This document shows positions 26,284-36,764 of a stretch of DNA of 64,000 nt, one piece after another. The translations under genes were made by a program, and so were the position numbers. Positions within the stretch are counted from its first letter, which is position 1. Each line of letters begins with the position of its first letter. Under the pieces are notes generated by a model, which was not told where the DNA came from, made no database searches, and was given only the letters and a program-made list of their open reading frames with translations. The DNA is taken from positions 62,001-126,000 of the forward strand of contig JAFUWV010000001.1 of NCBI GenBank assembly GCA_017477325.1. The letters run 5' to 3'. The stretch comes from Paludibacteraceae bacterium (GTDB lineage: Bacteria > Bacteroidota > Bacteroidia > Bacteroidales > Paludibacteraceae).

Positions 26284-27438
26284 ATGAAGATACTTTTCGT
26301 AATTGACACTTACGACACTTCCAACAACGGCACAAGCATTTCAGCGCAACGCTTTGCTGCAGAGTTGAGGCGAAGAGGACATGAAGTAAAGATTTTGACA
26401 GCAGGTCAAGCAGGAGAAGACCGATTTGCACTTCCCACTTTCAAGATGCCTGTTTTTCAACCATTGATGGATGAACATAATTTCAACTTTGCATACACCG
26501 AGATGCAAACCATCTATAGAGCTGTCGAATGGGCTGATGTAATACACTGTTTTCTTCCTTTTGCTATCGAGATAGAAGCAAAGCGCTATGCAGACAAGAT
26601 CGGCAAGCCTTCTACTGCTGCCTTCCATATACAGCCACAAAATATGACATCATCTGTCAATTTAGGAAAAGTTGACTGGGTCAATGAGATGTTCTATTTC
26701 AACTTCAGGAAGCTGCTATACAACAAATTCCGTCACATACATGCACCATCACAATTCATGGCTGACGAGATAAAGAAACGGGGCTACACTGCCAAGATTC
26801 ACGTTATCTCCAATGGTATTCAGGATGAATTCATGGAAGCGGGTCATAGGAATATGACTCAAGGCAAACCTAAGAAAGACCCTGAGTACATGGGTAAGAT
26901 ACTGATTATGATGGTTGGCAGACTCTCTCAGGAAAAACGTCAGGATGTGATAATCAATTCCGTACAGTACAGTAAATACAAAGACAAGATACAACTTGTG
27001 TTTGCCGGACGCGGACCTGAATACGACAAATACGTTGAGATAGGCAAACAATTGGCTAATCCGCCTCAGTTTGTTTACCTCGGAAGAGACGAGTTAATAC
27101 ACATGCTATCTGAGACCGATGTGTATGTGCATGCTTCTGACATGGAAAGCGAAGCAATCTCATGTATTGAAGCCTTCGCAACAGGTCTTGTGCCAGTTAT
27201 TGCAAACTCCGAGGTAAGTGCTACACCGCAGTTCGCACTTGACGGCCGTAGTCTGTTTATGCCGGGCAGTCCCAAAGACCTGGCTCGGGCTATTGATTAT
27301 TGGCTGGACCATCCCAATGAGCGTCATTATATGGAAGGGCTATATCAAAAGTCCGCAAAGCACTATTCACTCTCCAACTCTGTCCGTATGTTTGAAGAAA
27401 TGCTGATGGAAGAAATAGAAGACTGTGCAAAGAATTAG
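26284..27438 (+). CDS. Glycosyltransferase family 4 (GT-B fold)
   Basis: The start is taken as MKILFVIDTYDTSNNGTSIS at 26284; an ATG 12 bases earlier is possible. The 384-residue protein has the GT-B two-domain plan and the GT4 features MMVGRLSQEKRQDVII near residue 217, FAGRGPEY near 246 and the donor-binding ESEAISCIEAFATGLVPVI near 294. The acceptor cannot be told. The gene overlaps the next, an exported esterase, by 14 bases, so a glycolipid or surface glycan that is later deacylated is possible (inference). Confidence 0.88.
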   Translation: MKILFVIDTYDTSNNGTSISAQRFAAELRRRGHEVKILTAGQAGEDRFALPTFKMPVFQPLMDEHNFNFAYTEMQTIYRAVEWADVIHCFLPFAIEIEAKRYADKIGKPSTAAFHIQPQNMTSSVNLGKVDWVNEMFYFNFRKLLYNKFRHIHAPSQFMADEIKKRGYTAKIHVISNGIQDEFMEAGHRNMTQGKPKKDPEYMGKILIMMVGRLSQEKRQDVIINSVQYSKYKDKIQLVFAGRGPEYDKYVEIGKQLANPPQFVYLGRDELIHMLSETDVYVHASDMESEAISCIEAFATGLVPVIANSEVSATPQFALDGRSLFMPGSPKDLARAIDYWLDHPNERHYMEGLYQKSAKHYSLSNSVRMFEEMLMEEIEDCAKN

Positions 27439-28555
27439 TCTCATACTCTTGTTGTTACTATCACTGAACATCAGTGCTCAGATAGTATCAGTCGAGGTAC
27501 ACTCGGACAACTCTGTCACTTTCCGATATAAAGCTGACAATGTAGTTACTGCACGAGTGAAAAGCGACTGTCTGTTAAATAAAAAAGACAACAGTTGGTT
27601 CGGGGGAAAGATGCGCACAAAACGCATGCATCGTGACTCTACCGGTACTTTCACTCTTACAACAAAATCTCTTGAGCCGGAGGTATATCAATACCGATTC
27701 ATAATAAATGGCATATATCGCCATGACCCATGCAACAAAGACTCAGCCTATGTGCTACTACATCAGGAAAGCATAGTAGTAGTAGGTGGCAACCCACAGG
27801 CTGACCTATATCTAGACAGGACTGACATACCTCATGGTAGAATTGACACTGTAAGCTACTACAACGCGACACAAGAATTAACCCGCTACATATTGGTTTA
27901 CACCCCGCCGACAGAAACAGGAGGACTCTGTCAACAAGACAGCCTTCCGGTCCTTTATCTATTGCACGGTATCAGCGGAGATGAAGTATCATGGCTTGAA
28001 CTTGGCAGAGTCAGACAGATACTTGACAACATGATTTATGAGGGGCTTGTGCAACCTATGATAGTAGTCATGCCCGACTGTAACGTCAAAAACAAACTCA
28101 TGCCCAAACGCAGAACCAACCTGCTACATAACATGCTGAACTATGCTGCTCTGCAACGGGGTGATTTTGAAAAAGCATTCCCTGACATGCACCGCTTCAT
28201 ATCAGAAAACTATAAAATAAGTCACAACCGGCAGAACAGATATATAGCTGGACTCAGTTCGGGGGCCAAGCAAGCAGCTAATATAGTGAGAGACAACCCA
28301 TCTCTATTCTCGGTTGTAGGTCTTTTTTCACCTGTCCTCGGCAAGAAGCAACTGCCCTCAGAACCGGACTCAGCCGTATTCCATATATACGTAGGGAAGA
28401 ACGACTTATTCTATAAAAACGGTTGTAGATTCAACAGACGACTTGAGAAAGCCAATGTTGCTCATACCTTTTATGAACATGAAGGAGGACACTCTTGGCG
28501 CAATTGGAGAATATTCCTGACTGAGATGCTGAAAGTGCTGAATAATGAAGAATAA
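27425..28555 (+). CDS. Exported alpha/beta-hydrolase, esterase D-like
   Basis: The gene starts with GTG at 27425 inside the end of the GT4 gene. The 376-residue protein has a signal peptide (MQRISLILLLLLSLNISAQ), an N-terminal beta-sandwich of about 100 residues as in carbohydrate esterases with an E-set domain, and an esterase domain with LYLLHGISGDE near 180, the nucleophile motif GLSSG near 278 and HEGGHSWRNW near 357 supplying the histidine. Feruloyl or acetyl esterase activity is possible; the substrate is unknown. Confidence 0.85.
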   Translation: MQRISLILLLLLSLNISAQIVSVEVHSDNSVTFRYKADNVVTARVKSDCLLNKKDNSWFGGKMRTKRMHRDSTGTFTLTTKSLEPEVYQYRFIINGIYRHDPCNKDSAYVLLHQESIVVVGGNPQADLYLDRTDIPHGRIDTVSYYNATQELTRYILVYTPPTETGGLCQQDSLPVLYLLHGISGDEVSWLELGRVRQILDNMIYEGLVQPMIVVMPDCNVKNKLMPKRRTNLLHNMLNYAALQRGDFEKAFPDMHRFISENYKISHNRQNRYIAGLSSGAKQAANIVRDNPSLFSVVGLFSPVLGKKQLPSEPDSAVFHIYVGKNDLFYKNGCRFNRRLEKANVAHTFYEHEGGHSWRNWRIFLTEMLKVLNNEE

Positions 28556-28574
28556 TATGTTAATAGCAACTCTA

Positions 28575-30833
28575 TTACTCAACATTAAACTTCAAACTCT
28601 CTACATTACAGCTATTTCCACCCACCATTATTTCGAATTCTCCTTCAGGTTTTTGCCACTCACCGTCAGCATTGTAGAAGCCCAGAGTCTCCTCATCAAT
28701 ACTGAATTTCACCTTCTTACTCTCACCTGCCTTAAGATGAATACGTTGCCAGCCACGCAGCTCCTTTACAGGTCTTGCAGGCATACTCACTATGTCGCGT
28801 ATATACATCTGCACCACTTCGTCTGCATCTATACTTCCTGTGTTAGTCACAGTCAGAGTAACAACCGCAGGTGAGCTACTTACGGTAAAATGCGAATACT
28901 CAAAAGTAGTATAACTCAATCCGTAGCCAAAAGGATATAGAGGTGTTGTAGGCGAATCAATATAAGAGGAGAGGAACTTGGAGAATGTGTCCTGACCATT
29001 GGGCAGCGGACGACCTGTGTTATAATGACGATAAGTCATAGGCAATTGTCCTACCGAGCGCGGGAAGGCCGCAGGCAGTTTGCCAGAAGGTGAATAGTCA
29101 CCAAACAGCACATCAGCCACAGCATCGCCTGTCTCACTACCACCAAACCACACTTGGAGTATTGCAGGCAGATTCTCACTCTCCCAATTAAGTACTACAG
29201 GACGACCGGAGAAATTTAGAAGTACTATCGGTTTACCTGTCTTCTTGAGTGCGACTAACAAGTCATGTTGAGAGTCCGGCATGTCAAGATTAGTACGGCA
29301 GGCACACTCACCTGAGTACTCAGAAGACTCACCCATAGCAGCCACTATCACATCTGCCTTACGAGCTATACTGAGAGCCTCACGGCGCATCTCTTCTGCG
29401 CTACGACTATCGCGCATCTCACGACCAAACATAGTGGCATTAGCCTCAAGTTGTGCATCGTAAGTAAGATTGCAACCTTTGGCGTACAACACTTTTCCCT
29501 TGCCCTGCACTGCCTCTGTCAGTCCTTCCTTTAGCGTCTTATATCTCCACGGAGTTGCAGCCACCGCCCATGTGCCGGACATATTCGGACGAGTATCTGC
29601 CAAAGGCCCTATAAGAGCAATGGTAGCATTCTTCTTCAACGGAAGCAACTCATTTTCATTTTTCAGGAGTACAAAGGACTCGCGGGCAATACGCCGAGCC
29701 TCATCTCTATTCTGCCCGGTGAAAACTTCTTTTGCCACGCGGTCAGGATTGCAATATTTGTAAGGGTTATCAAATAGCCCAAGGCGATATTTGGCCTCAA
29801 GAATACGTCTGCAAGCCTTGTTTACAAGCGGCAACATTGTCTTGTCATCCTCCAAAAGGAAGAAACCTTCTGACACCATATCCATATCCAGACCGGCCTC
29901 AAGACTGAGCCTTGCAGCCTCACGTTTGTCAGCAGCCACTCCATGTTTAATCAACTCCTGCACAGCTGTATAGTCACTCACCACCATACCATTAAATCCC
30001 CAGTCCTCGCGTAACAAATCAGTCAACAGCCAATGATTACACGTAGCAGGCACACCTTCCACAGTGTTGAACGAAGCCATTGCAGACATCGCTCCTGCCT
30101 CCACAGCAGCACGATAAGGAGGAAAATAATCGTTGTACATGCGATAGCGGCTCATCTCTGCATTGTTATACTCAAGTCCGCCTTCAACAGCACCATACAG
30201 AGCGAAATGCTTTATACATGACATTATTGACGTACTATCAGCAAGATTGTCCGTTTGATAACCTCTCACCATTGCTGCTGCCATCATGCTGCTTAAATAA
30301 GGATCCTCGCCAAAGCCCTCACTTATACGACCCCAACGAGCATCTGAGCACACATCTGCCATAGGCGAGAATGTCCAGCATATACCATCAGCCGATGCTT
30401 CTTTTGCAGACACCCGGGCCATACACTCAGCCGCCTCAGTGTCAAAAGTGGCTGCTATAGCAAGAGGGATAGGGAACACCGTCTCGTAACCGTGAATAAC
30501 ATCCATACCAAAAAGCAAAGGTATTCCCATGCGGCTCTCTTCCACTGCTATGCGTTGCACCTCACGTATTGCCTGTGCACCCTTCAGGTTGAATAATCCG
30601 CCTACACGTCCTTCACGTATCTGCTGTGCGATGTCACTTGACTGTGCCTGACCCGTCACTATATTACCCGTCACAGGAAGATTCATCTGACCTAATTTCT
30701 CAGTAAGTGTCATCTCAGACATTACAGAGTCGATAAAATGGTTCATCTTCTGCTCATCAGAAGGACGGGTACAACCAATAAAACATAGCGAGAATACTGC
30801 TACTGATGCCAGAATTTGTTTTGTTGCTGTCAT
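28575..30833 (-). CDS. Glycoside hydrolase family 3 beta-glucosidase
   Basis: This 752-residue lipoprotein (LCFIGC, Cys 21) has the GH3 N-terminal barrel with the nucleophile Asp 287 in GMVVSDYTAV, the second domain with GESSEYSGE (acid/base Glu region) and a C-terminal fibronectin-III-like domain from about 640. GH3 enzymes of this type release glucose from beta-linked oligosaccharides. It overlaps the GH144 gene by 4 bases (ATGA). Bacteroides thetaiotaomicron BT_3567, a GH3 reported to prefer beta-1,2-glucooligosaccharides, is to my recollection in a similar locus. Confidence 0.9.
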   Translation of the reverse strand: MTATKQILASVAVFSLCFIGCTRPSDEQKMNHFIDSVMSEMTLTEKLGQMNLPVTGNIVTGQAQSSDIAQQIREGRVGGLFNLKGAQAIREVQRIAVEESRMGIPLLFGMDVIHGYETVFPIPLAIAATFDTEAAECMARVSAKEASADGICWTFSPMADVCSDARWGRISEGFGEDPYLSSMMAAAMVRGYQTDNLADSTSIMSCIKHFALYGAVEGGLEYNNAEMSRYRMYNDYFPPYRAAVEAGAMSAMASFNTVEGVPATCNHWLLTDLLREDWGFNGMVVSDYTAVQELIKHGVAADKREAARLSLEAGLDMDMVSEGFFLLEDDKTMLPLVNKACRRILEAKYRLGLFDNPYKYCNPDRVAKEVFTGQNRDEARRIARESFVLLKNENELLPLKKNATIALIGPLADTRPNMSGTWAVAATPWRYKTLKEGLTEAVQGKGKVLYAKGCNLTYDAQLEANATMFGREMRDSRSAEEMRREALSIARKADVIVAAMGESSEYSGECACRTNLDMPDSQHDLLVALKKTGKPIVLLNFSGRPVVLNWESENLPAILQVWFGGSETGDAVADVLFGDYSPSGKLPAAFPRSVGQLPMTYRHYNTGRPLPNGQDTFSKFLSSYIDSPTTPLYPFGYGLSYTTFEYSHFTVSSSPAVVTLTVTNTGSIDADEVVQMYIRDIVSMPARPVKELRGWQRIHLKAGESKKVKFSIDEETLGFYNADGEWQKPEGEFEIMVGGNSCNVESLKFNVE

Positions 30834-32179
30834 AATGGTGAGTATGTGATATTAAGTTTCTGTAATCCTTGTTGCACTTCAGGACAGGACATGAATAGCC
30901 TCCACATCAAGCCCGATCGATAGTTCTCTATCATGGGGGCAATGGTCAGTTGGTCTATAGCAAGATACCTCTGCGGATACCAACGCCTGTCTTGCGAGAA
31001 AGCATCATAGAAGCCATAAGTGCCCCATAACAGGTTCTTCTTAGTGTAGAAATACTTGGCTGCAGCCATAGATTCATCAGATGTATACGGGAAACTTGAC
31101 AATGCAGCAGTTGGAGTAATCACACCGAGGTCGTTGTTCGGAGCGTGAGCAGAATAGCCATCCACGCTATAGCTTGCCGTCAGTCCCCAACAACTGTCAC
31201 AATAATTGATATATCCCTTGGGATTTCTTACACAATACGCATAATTGCTCAAAGCGTGATTCTGCACTACTTTCCAATAGTCAGCATATTGGTCGCTCAA
31301 ACCCTTCGGACATAAACCGATCCAACTATAGTGTGCCCAGAACAGCGGTCCGCCGGTAGTCTCCGCCCCATTATGTTTTACACCAAGCGGATACCCCTCA
31401 GCCACGGCTGTTGAGCTTATTCCCCCACTGCGTGCCCAACCTTTGTGATAGCAGTCTGCAGATACACTGTGAGTAGGTGACGAGGCTGCAAGAATATAGA
31501 CTATCATACATTCGTTATAGCCCTGCAGAGGAAAGTTCATCTGCCACTCGTAGTCGGGAGACCAATGCCAGTATATCACATCCTGCCCGCCACGTGTAAA
31601 CCAGTCGAACTCCATCTCATGCCATAATTGGTTGATACCGTCATACACCTTTTTCTCCGCCTCTATTGTAGTGTCCATATACTGGCGGGCAATCAGCAAG
31701 CCTTGCATCAAGAAGCAACTCTCCACAAGGTCGGCTCCATTGTCCTCCTGACTGAAAGGAGCCACTCTTCCTGATGGGTAGAGCCAATGAGGCCACACTC
31801 CATGAAAACGCCTTGCCCTGGTAAGGAAACTGACTATCTTCTGCAATCGCTCCACACCCTGCCGGTGTGTTATGAAACCTCGGTGCATGGCAGTCACTAT
31901 GCCTGCTATACCAAATCCAGAGCCACCTGTGGTTATTATTGCAGGGTCATCATAACCATAGTCGCCATCCTCATGTATGCGCTCATAAGCCATACCTGTT
32001 TTCTCATCCGCACCTGTCCACATATAGTCAAAATGTGCACGTTGCAATGTGTCAAGGAAGGCACTATCCGTCATCTTATCATCTCCCTGCCGAGAAGGAT
32101 TGATATTAGGCTGAGGCTGACATGCACTCATCAGCATCATGGAATACAGTAAGGTGAATATATAGGTTGTACTTCTCAT
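30830..32179 (-). CDS. GH144-like glucanase (glucoamylase-fold lipoprotein)
   Basis: This 449-residue protein has a lipobox (LMSAC) and the Glycoamylase (PF10091) pattern: AHFDYMW, GSGFGIAGIVTAMHRGFI, ADLVESCFLMQGLL, and GLTASYSVDGYSAHAPNNDLGVITPTAA. GH144 contains endo-beta-1,2-glucanase and the sophorose-releasing enzyme of Parabacteroides distasonis. Its coupling to GH3 makes beta-1,2-glucan the leading substrate (inference). The stop overlaps the GH3 start, and the gene follows susD by 30 bases that hold a heptamer array. Confidence 0.85.
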   Translation of the reverse strand: MRSTTYIFTLLYSMMLMSACQPQPNINPSRQGDDKMTDSAFLDTLQRAHFDYMWTGADEKTGMAYERIHEDGDYGYDDPAIITTGGSGFGIAGIVTAMHRGFITHRQGVERLQKIVSFLTRARRFHGVWPHWLYPSGRVAPFSQEDNGADLVESCFLMQGLLIARQYMDTTIEAEKKVYDGINQLWHEMEFDWFTRGGQDVIYWHWSPDYEWQMNFPLQGYNECMIVYILAASSPTHSVSADCYHKGWARSGGISSTAVAEGYPLGVKHNGAETTGGPLFWAHYSWIGLCPKGLSDQYADYWKVVQNHALSNYAYCVRNPKGYINYCDSCWGLTASYSVDGYSAHAPNNDLGVITPTAALSSFPYTSDESMAAAKYFYTKKNLLWGTYGFYDAFSQDRRWYPQRYLAIDQLTIAPMIENYRSGLMWRLFMSCPEVQQGLQKLNITYSPL

Positions 32180-32180
32180 T

Positions 32181-32208
32181 ATGAATTATGAATTACAAAT
32201 TATGAAGT
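32181..32208. repeat. Heptamer array between susD and the GH144 gene
   Basis: Four adjacent units: ATGAATT, ATGAATT, ACAAATT and ATGAAGT. They fill nearly the whole 30-base gap between the two genes, so they are transcribed in the PUL messenger. Confidence 0.65.
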
Positions 32209-32209
32209 A

Positions 32210-33694
32210 TCATTCCGGTTGTTCTGCAAGATCAGGCAGGTTCATGAGTTGTGTGCCTGGCACAGGCCACCATGCTTTTTCCTTTGTCCACTCACCATTG
32301 GCAAAATCCCGCTGAAGGGCAGCGTCATTAAGCACCTCTTCAGCCTTATCCGTACGTACAAGGTCTATATATCTCAGCCCCCATTCACTGCAGAGTTCCA
32401 TTCGGCGTTCATCCAGTATCTGATCAACAGTAACACCTGTCAGCGTGGGCATTCCTGCACGGGTGCGGACCTCATTGAAACTAGCATCACCACTGCCTCC
32501 GTTTCTCACCTTGGCTTCTGCATTCATCAGTAACACCTCTGCATAACGGATCAGACGCACATTATTGTTTCTGCCCCACTCTGTCGAACCTTCAGTCATC
32601 TGCTCGTATGGCAGATATGCTTTACCATTATATATAGCAGAACCATCAATAGTGAAGCCTTCTTTTGTTGTCTCTCCTCCTACGAGAAAACTTGTCTCAA
32701 GTCTGACTGTCTCTCCGCGAGCCTTTGCCCAGTCAAAGAACTGACGATTATACTGCATGAAGTTCCACCCACCAATGCTGACAGGTTGTCCTCCGACAGT
32801 ACCATTGAGTGTGGCACCCATTGAGTTGAACCACTGGTCTATACCTATATAATCTCCTGTGGCTGCGCCAAAATCAGTACACTGCACCTCCATCAGGCTC
32901 TCCAAGCATAGTTTACCAGGTATCTTGAAAAGGTTGTAGTAATCAGGGTACAACTCAAATCCACCATTGATGATGATATCGTCAGTGTATGTTTCCACCT
33001 TCTTATAGTCACCTGTCAATAGAGCAAACCTTGCTGCAAGGGCCTCTGCTGTATAAGCTGTAAATGCTCCCATGTGAGGCATCTCGTTAGGACGCATTCG
33101 TTTCATGTCGGGTATCACAGAATCCAATTCGTGGAGAGCATACTCACAGACATGAGCCTGAGTGGAGCGGACAAAGCGTGTCTGACTGTTATCTTTCAGC
33201 AACACACAGTCACCAAATGAGGTTACAAGCATATAATATGCCCATGCCTCCATCACTTTCAGTTCGCCTTTATAACTAAGGTAGTTTGCATAGTCATCAG
33301 TGCCTGCGGTCAGATACTCTGCATATCTGTCAAGGGCAGTCTGGGCAGAGTTGCAAGTACGGATTATCTCATACGGTGTAACCCAGGCATTATTCAGTGC
33401 CCAGAATGAGTTGGGGCGCTGATAACCGCCACGATACCCAAACAGCAAAGCATCACCTTGATCATCTGTACGACCGGAAGTCATATCATCGTCTCTGCCA
33501 CTCCAGAGCATATTGTTTGCCCAGTGCATACCTGAAGTGCGCAACTGAGAATATGCACCTATCACAGGCTGATACATATCTGCTGTCTTAGAGTAGTCAA
33601 CCTCAGATGTTGCAATCTTATTCTCTGTGTCTATCTCAAGAAAAGAGCAGGACGAAACTGCACATATCAGAAATAAATAATATATCTTTTTCAT
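32210..33694 (-). CDS. SusD-like glycan-binding lipoprotein
   Basis: This 494-residue protein has a lipobox (AVSSC, Cys 16), the SusD helical repeats, and the conserved C-terminal block ILDERRMELCSEWGLRYIDLVR followed by WWPVPGTQLM. SusD caps the SusC channel and captures oligosaccharides at the cell surface. It lies 19 bases after susC, as usual. Confidence 0.95.
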   Translation of the reverse strand: MKKIYYLFLICAVSSCSFLEIDTENKIATSEVDYSKTADMYQPVIGAYSQLRTSGMHWANNMLWSGRDDDMTSGRTDDQGDALLFGYRGGYQRPNSFWALNNAWVTPYEIIRTCNSAQTALDRYAEYLTAGTDDYANYLSYKGELKVMEAWAYYMLVTSFGDCVLLKDNSQTRFVRSTQAHVCEYALHELDSVIPDMKRMRPNEMPHMGAFTAYTAEALAARFALLTGDYKKVETYTDDIIINGGFELYPDYYNLFKIPGKLCLESLMEVQCTDFGAATGDYIGIDQWFNSMGATLNGTVGGQPVSIGGWNFMQYNRQFFDWAKARGETVRLETSFLVGGETTKEGFTIDGSAIYNGKAYLPYEQMTEGSTEWGRNNNVRLIRYAEVLLMNAEAKVRNGGSGDASFNEVRTRAGMPTLTGVTVDQILDERRMELCSEWGLRYIDLVRTDKAEEVLNDAALQRDFANGEWTKEKAWWPVPGTQLMNLPDLAEQPE

Positions 33695-33713
33695 ATCTTC
33701 GCTGATTATACTG

Positions 33714-36700
33714 TTAGAACTTCATTTGTACTGCAAACGACCAAGTTGATGTAAGAGGATAAACTTCGGTATCCCATCCTTCTGTATCACTAATCTCAGG
33801 AGTCATAGAGTGAGCAGAGAATGCGGTGAAAGGCTTCTCCGCACTCAGACTAAGTCTTATGCTCGGCATCTTGTATGTGCCTGTACCTACATTGGTAAAG
33901 GTATAGCCCAGAGTGATGTTTTGAATACGGAAATAGTCTGACTTCTCCACGAAATAACTGGCATTCTGACTATCACCTATATTCCAGCTTCGCATCAAGG
34001 CAGCCGATGATGGATTAGAGTTTGAGGTACCGGCTCCATGCCAACGGTTTTTGTATTGGTCAAGGTCGAAGTTATAAGTGTTGCTTGCATAGCGAAGAGC
34101 ACGTTTTCTGTTCCAAAGTTCACCGCCTGCCTGACCGGTGAAGACCACTGTCAGGTCAAGTCCCTTATAGCGGAATCCCATATTCATTCCGTATGTCACA
34201 TCAGGCACATACGAACCAAGAATCTGCTTGTCGCTCTCATCGATGACATTATCATGATTGACATCTTCATATCTGAAGTCACCAGGCTTCAGCCCGTTTG
34301 CTACTGCCACAGGGTCTGCAGCACACTCTTCTTCTGTCTGATAAATACCTTCCACCCGGAAACCATAGTAACTATTCATCTTCTCCCCTACTTTCTGTAC
34401 TGTCTTGCCGCCCTTTACCATCTGCAGGTTATCACGCAGCGACTTCACTCTGTTCCTGAGCCATGAGACATTACCACCTATGAAGTAAGTCCAGTCTTTA
34501 TCAACTTTGTGTTCCCAATTGAGATTGATATCAACACCCATGTTCAGTATCTCACCCCAGTTGCCTGCCACTGTCTCATTCTGCATGGGCACTGTAGGAG
34601 AGATAACGGCATTCTGTGTCAAGCGATAGTACCAGTCAATATCACCTGTCAGTCTGTTCTTCAAGAAGGCAAAGTTGGCACCGACATTGGTCTCGTTTAC
34701 CATCTCCCAGCTGAGCCATGAGAAGTTACTTGAGTTGATATAGCCGCTAAGAGCATTGTTAGTACCGAATACGGCACGAGTCACATTGCTGCTTGTTGTA
34801 CCATAGCTTGCACCTATCTTGTCGTTACCAAGCAGACCCCAGCTTGCACGCAACTTTAGATAATCCACTCCTTCTATTCCCCGCATCCAGTCTTCATTGG
34901 TCAGCACCCAGGCCAAACCTACCGAAGGGAATGTGCCCCATTTCTCATTGTACTTGCTACTGCCATCCCTACGGAGTGTGAACATAATCATATAACGGTC
35001 TGCATACGAATAGTTAATACGCCCAAAGTATGAAAGGGCACGATTGCGTTCTCCTCCATCACCTGCTGCCCGGCCTTCGGTACTGCCAAGATTGATATAC
35101 TTGTAACTATCTTTTCCTGCAGGCACATCCTGAGCCACTATCCATTCGTTATAGTTCCTTTCTTCACGCATACTGAGACCCAACATCACTTTCAGAGAGT
35201 GCTTGCCCCAGTTGTCTGCATAGGTAAGAGTGTTGTCCCATATCCAGTTGTTGAACGAAGTGGTACTACGGGTCAGGTTGGAGGTCTCATTCATCTGATT
35301 GTTGCTAATGTAATATTCAGGAATGAATGTCACAGCCTGCATACCTGTATAGTCGTAGTTGTAAGAAGTACGCAGGAACAGTTTTTCAGGCAGAATATTA
35401 AACTGTGCATACACATTCGCCATCATCTGGTTGTTCCTGTTTGTGCTGTCATAGAAGCGGGCTGTTGCAACAGGGTTGTAGAAGTTGCTTGTCAGTTTCA
35501 GCGTCAGTGGTGAAGCAAAACCGTCAGTATAGAGGTCAGCTGTTGTAGGGTCATACACAGGGAATATACCGGGCATGTTATAGGCCTGCTGCCATGCTGC
35601 ATTATTGGGGAATTGCTGCTGACTATTGATAAATATTCCATTGAACCCTACAGTCAGCCAAGTGAAAGGCTTATACTCCACATTGCCGCGGATATTAAGA
35701 CGCTTATAGCTGTTGTCGGTATTCATTATACCATTCTGATACAAGTAGCTAATACCTACTCCGTAAGTAGCCTTCTCTCCACCACCATTGATGCTCAGGC
35801 TGTGATTAGTGATGATAGCCGGACGAAGCAACTCTTTATACCAGTTGGTATTCTGGTCAAGACTATACAGACCCGTAGCTTCATCGTATGTACCACCATA
35901 CAGCTTCATCGAGTTCTGTATCATACGGGTATAAGAACGTTTGTTGGCTTCCAGCATCATCTCGGCATACTGGCTTGAAGATGCCATCTCAAGCAGATTG
36001 CTAACAGTCTGCAAGCCTACATAACCGTCATAGGTTACATCTGCCCTCTGATTTTGCTTGCCACGCTTGGTAGTGATAATAACCACGCCATTGGCAGCAC
36101 GCACACCATAGATAGCTGCAGCAGAGGCATCCTTCATTATCGACATCTCCTCTATATCACTGTTGTTGAGGAAATTGATATTGTCATAGAACATTCCGTC
36201 AACCACATACAGAGGTGTGTTGTTACTAAACGAGCCAATACCGCGTATCTGCACTGTAGGTCCTGCACCGGGGACACCGGAATTGACAATATTCACACCT
36301 GACACTTTGCCCTGCAATGCTGACATCGGGCTTGAACTGGGTATAGCCACCAGTTTCTCCCCCTTCACCATCTCAATTGGTGATGTCAGGTCCTTTATTT
36401 TGGCAGCACCATAACCGACCACCACAACCTCCTCCAGGTTCTGCGTATCTTCTCTCAGACTCACACGCTGCAGATTCCCGGAAGGTTTGAGTTGCTGAGG
36501 CAGATAGCCCATATAACTGACTTCAACAGTAGCATCGTCAGCTACACCTGACAGTTCAAACTGTCCGTCAAAATCGGTTATAGTTCCTACATCAGAGCCT
36601 ACCACGCGTACTGTAGCACCAATAAGAGGCTCCCCCTGCTCATCTGTCACTACACCGCGCACTGTCTGCTGAGCCATCATCACTAACGGCATTATAAACA

Positions 36701-36728
36701 GACACAGAGATAAAATGTATTTGTTCAT
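33714..36728 (-). CDS. SusC-like TonB-dependent outer-membrane transporter
   Basis: This 1004-residue protein has a signal peptide (cleavage near MAQQ), a carboxypeptidase-like regulatory domain (VRGVVTDEQGEPLIGATV), a plug with a TonB-box-like segment near LEEVVVVGYG, and PLYVVDGMFYD and the ANGVVIITTKRG block typical of SusC, then barrel strands ending in a terminal Phe (WSFAVQMKF). It imports oligosaccharides with SusD. No FecI/FecR pair or hybrid two-component sensor is adjacent. Confidence 0.95.
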   Translation of the reverse strand: MNKYILSLCLFIMPLVMMAQQTVRGVVTDEQGEPLIGATVRVVGSDVGTITDFDGQFELSGVADDATVEVSYMGYLPQQLKPSGNLQRVSLREDTQNLEEVVVVGYGAAKIKDLTSPIEMVKGEKLVAIPSSSPMSALQGKVSGVNIVNSGVPGAGPTVQIRGIGSFSNNTPLYVVDGMFYDNINFLNNSDIEEMSIMKDASAAAIYGVRAANGVVIITTKRGKQNQRADVTYDGYVGLQTVSNLLEMASSSQYAEMMLEANKRSYTRMIQNSMKLYGGTYDEATGLYSLDQNTNWYKELLRPAIITNHSLSINGGGEKATYGVGISYLYQNGIMNTDNSYKRLNIRGNVEYKPFTWLTVGFNGIFINSQQQFPNNAAWQQAYNMPGIFPVYDPTTADLYTDGFASPLTLKLTSNFYNPVATARFYDSTNRNNQMMANVYAQFNILPEKLFLRTSYNYDYTGMQAVTFIPEYYISNNQMNETSNLTRSTTSFNNWIWDNTLTYADNWGKHSLKVMLGLSMREERNYNEWIVAQDVPAGKDSYKYINLGSTEGRAAGDGGERNRALSYFGRINYSYADRYMIMFTLRRDGSSKYNEKWGTFPSVGLAWVLTNEDWMRGIEGVDYLKLRASWGLLGNDKIGASYGTTSSNVTRAVFGTNNALSGYINSSNFSWLSWEMVNETNVGANFAFLKNRLTGDIDWYYRLTQNAVISPTVPMQNETVAGNWGEILNMGVDINLNWEHKVDKDWTYFIGGNVSWLRNRVKSLRDNLQMVKGGKTVQKVGEKMNSYYGFRVEGIYQTEEECAADPVAVANGLKPGDFRYEDVNHDNVIDESDKQILGSYVPDVTYGMNMGFRYKGLDLTVVFTGQAGGELWNRKRALRYASNTYNFDLDQYKNRWHGAGTSNSNPSSAALMRSWNIGDSQNASYFVEKSDYFRIQNITLGYTFTNVGTGTYKMPSIRLSLSAEKPFTAFSAHSMTPEISDTEGWDTEVYPLTSTWSFAVQMKF

Positions 36729-36764
36729 GGTATCTATATATTCAAGGCTTCAAGCCTATAGAAA

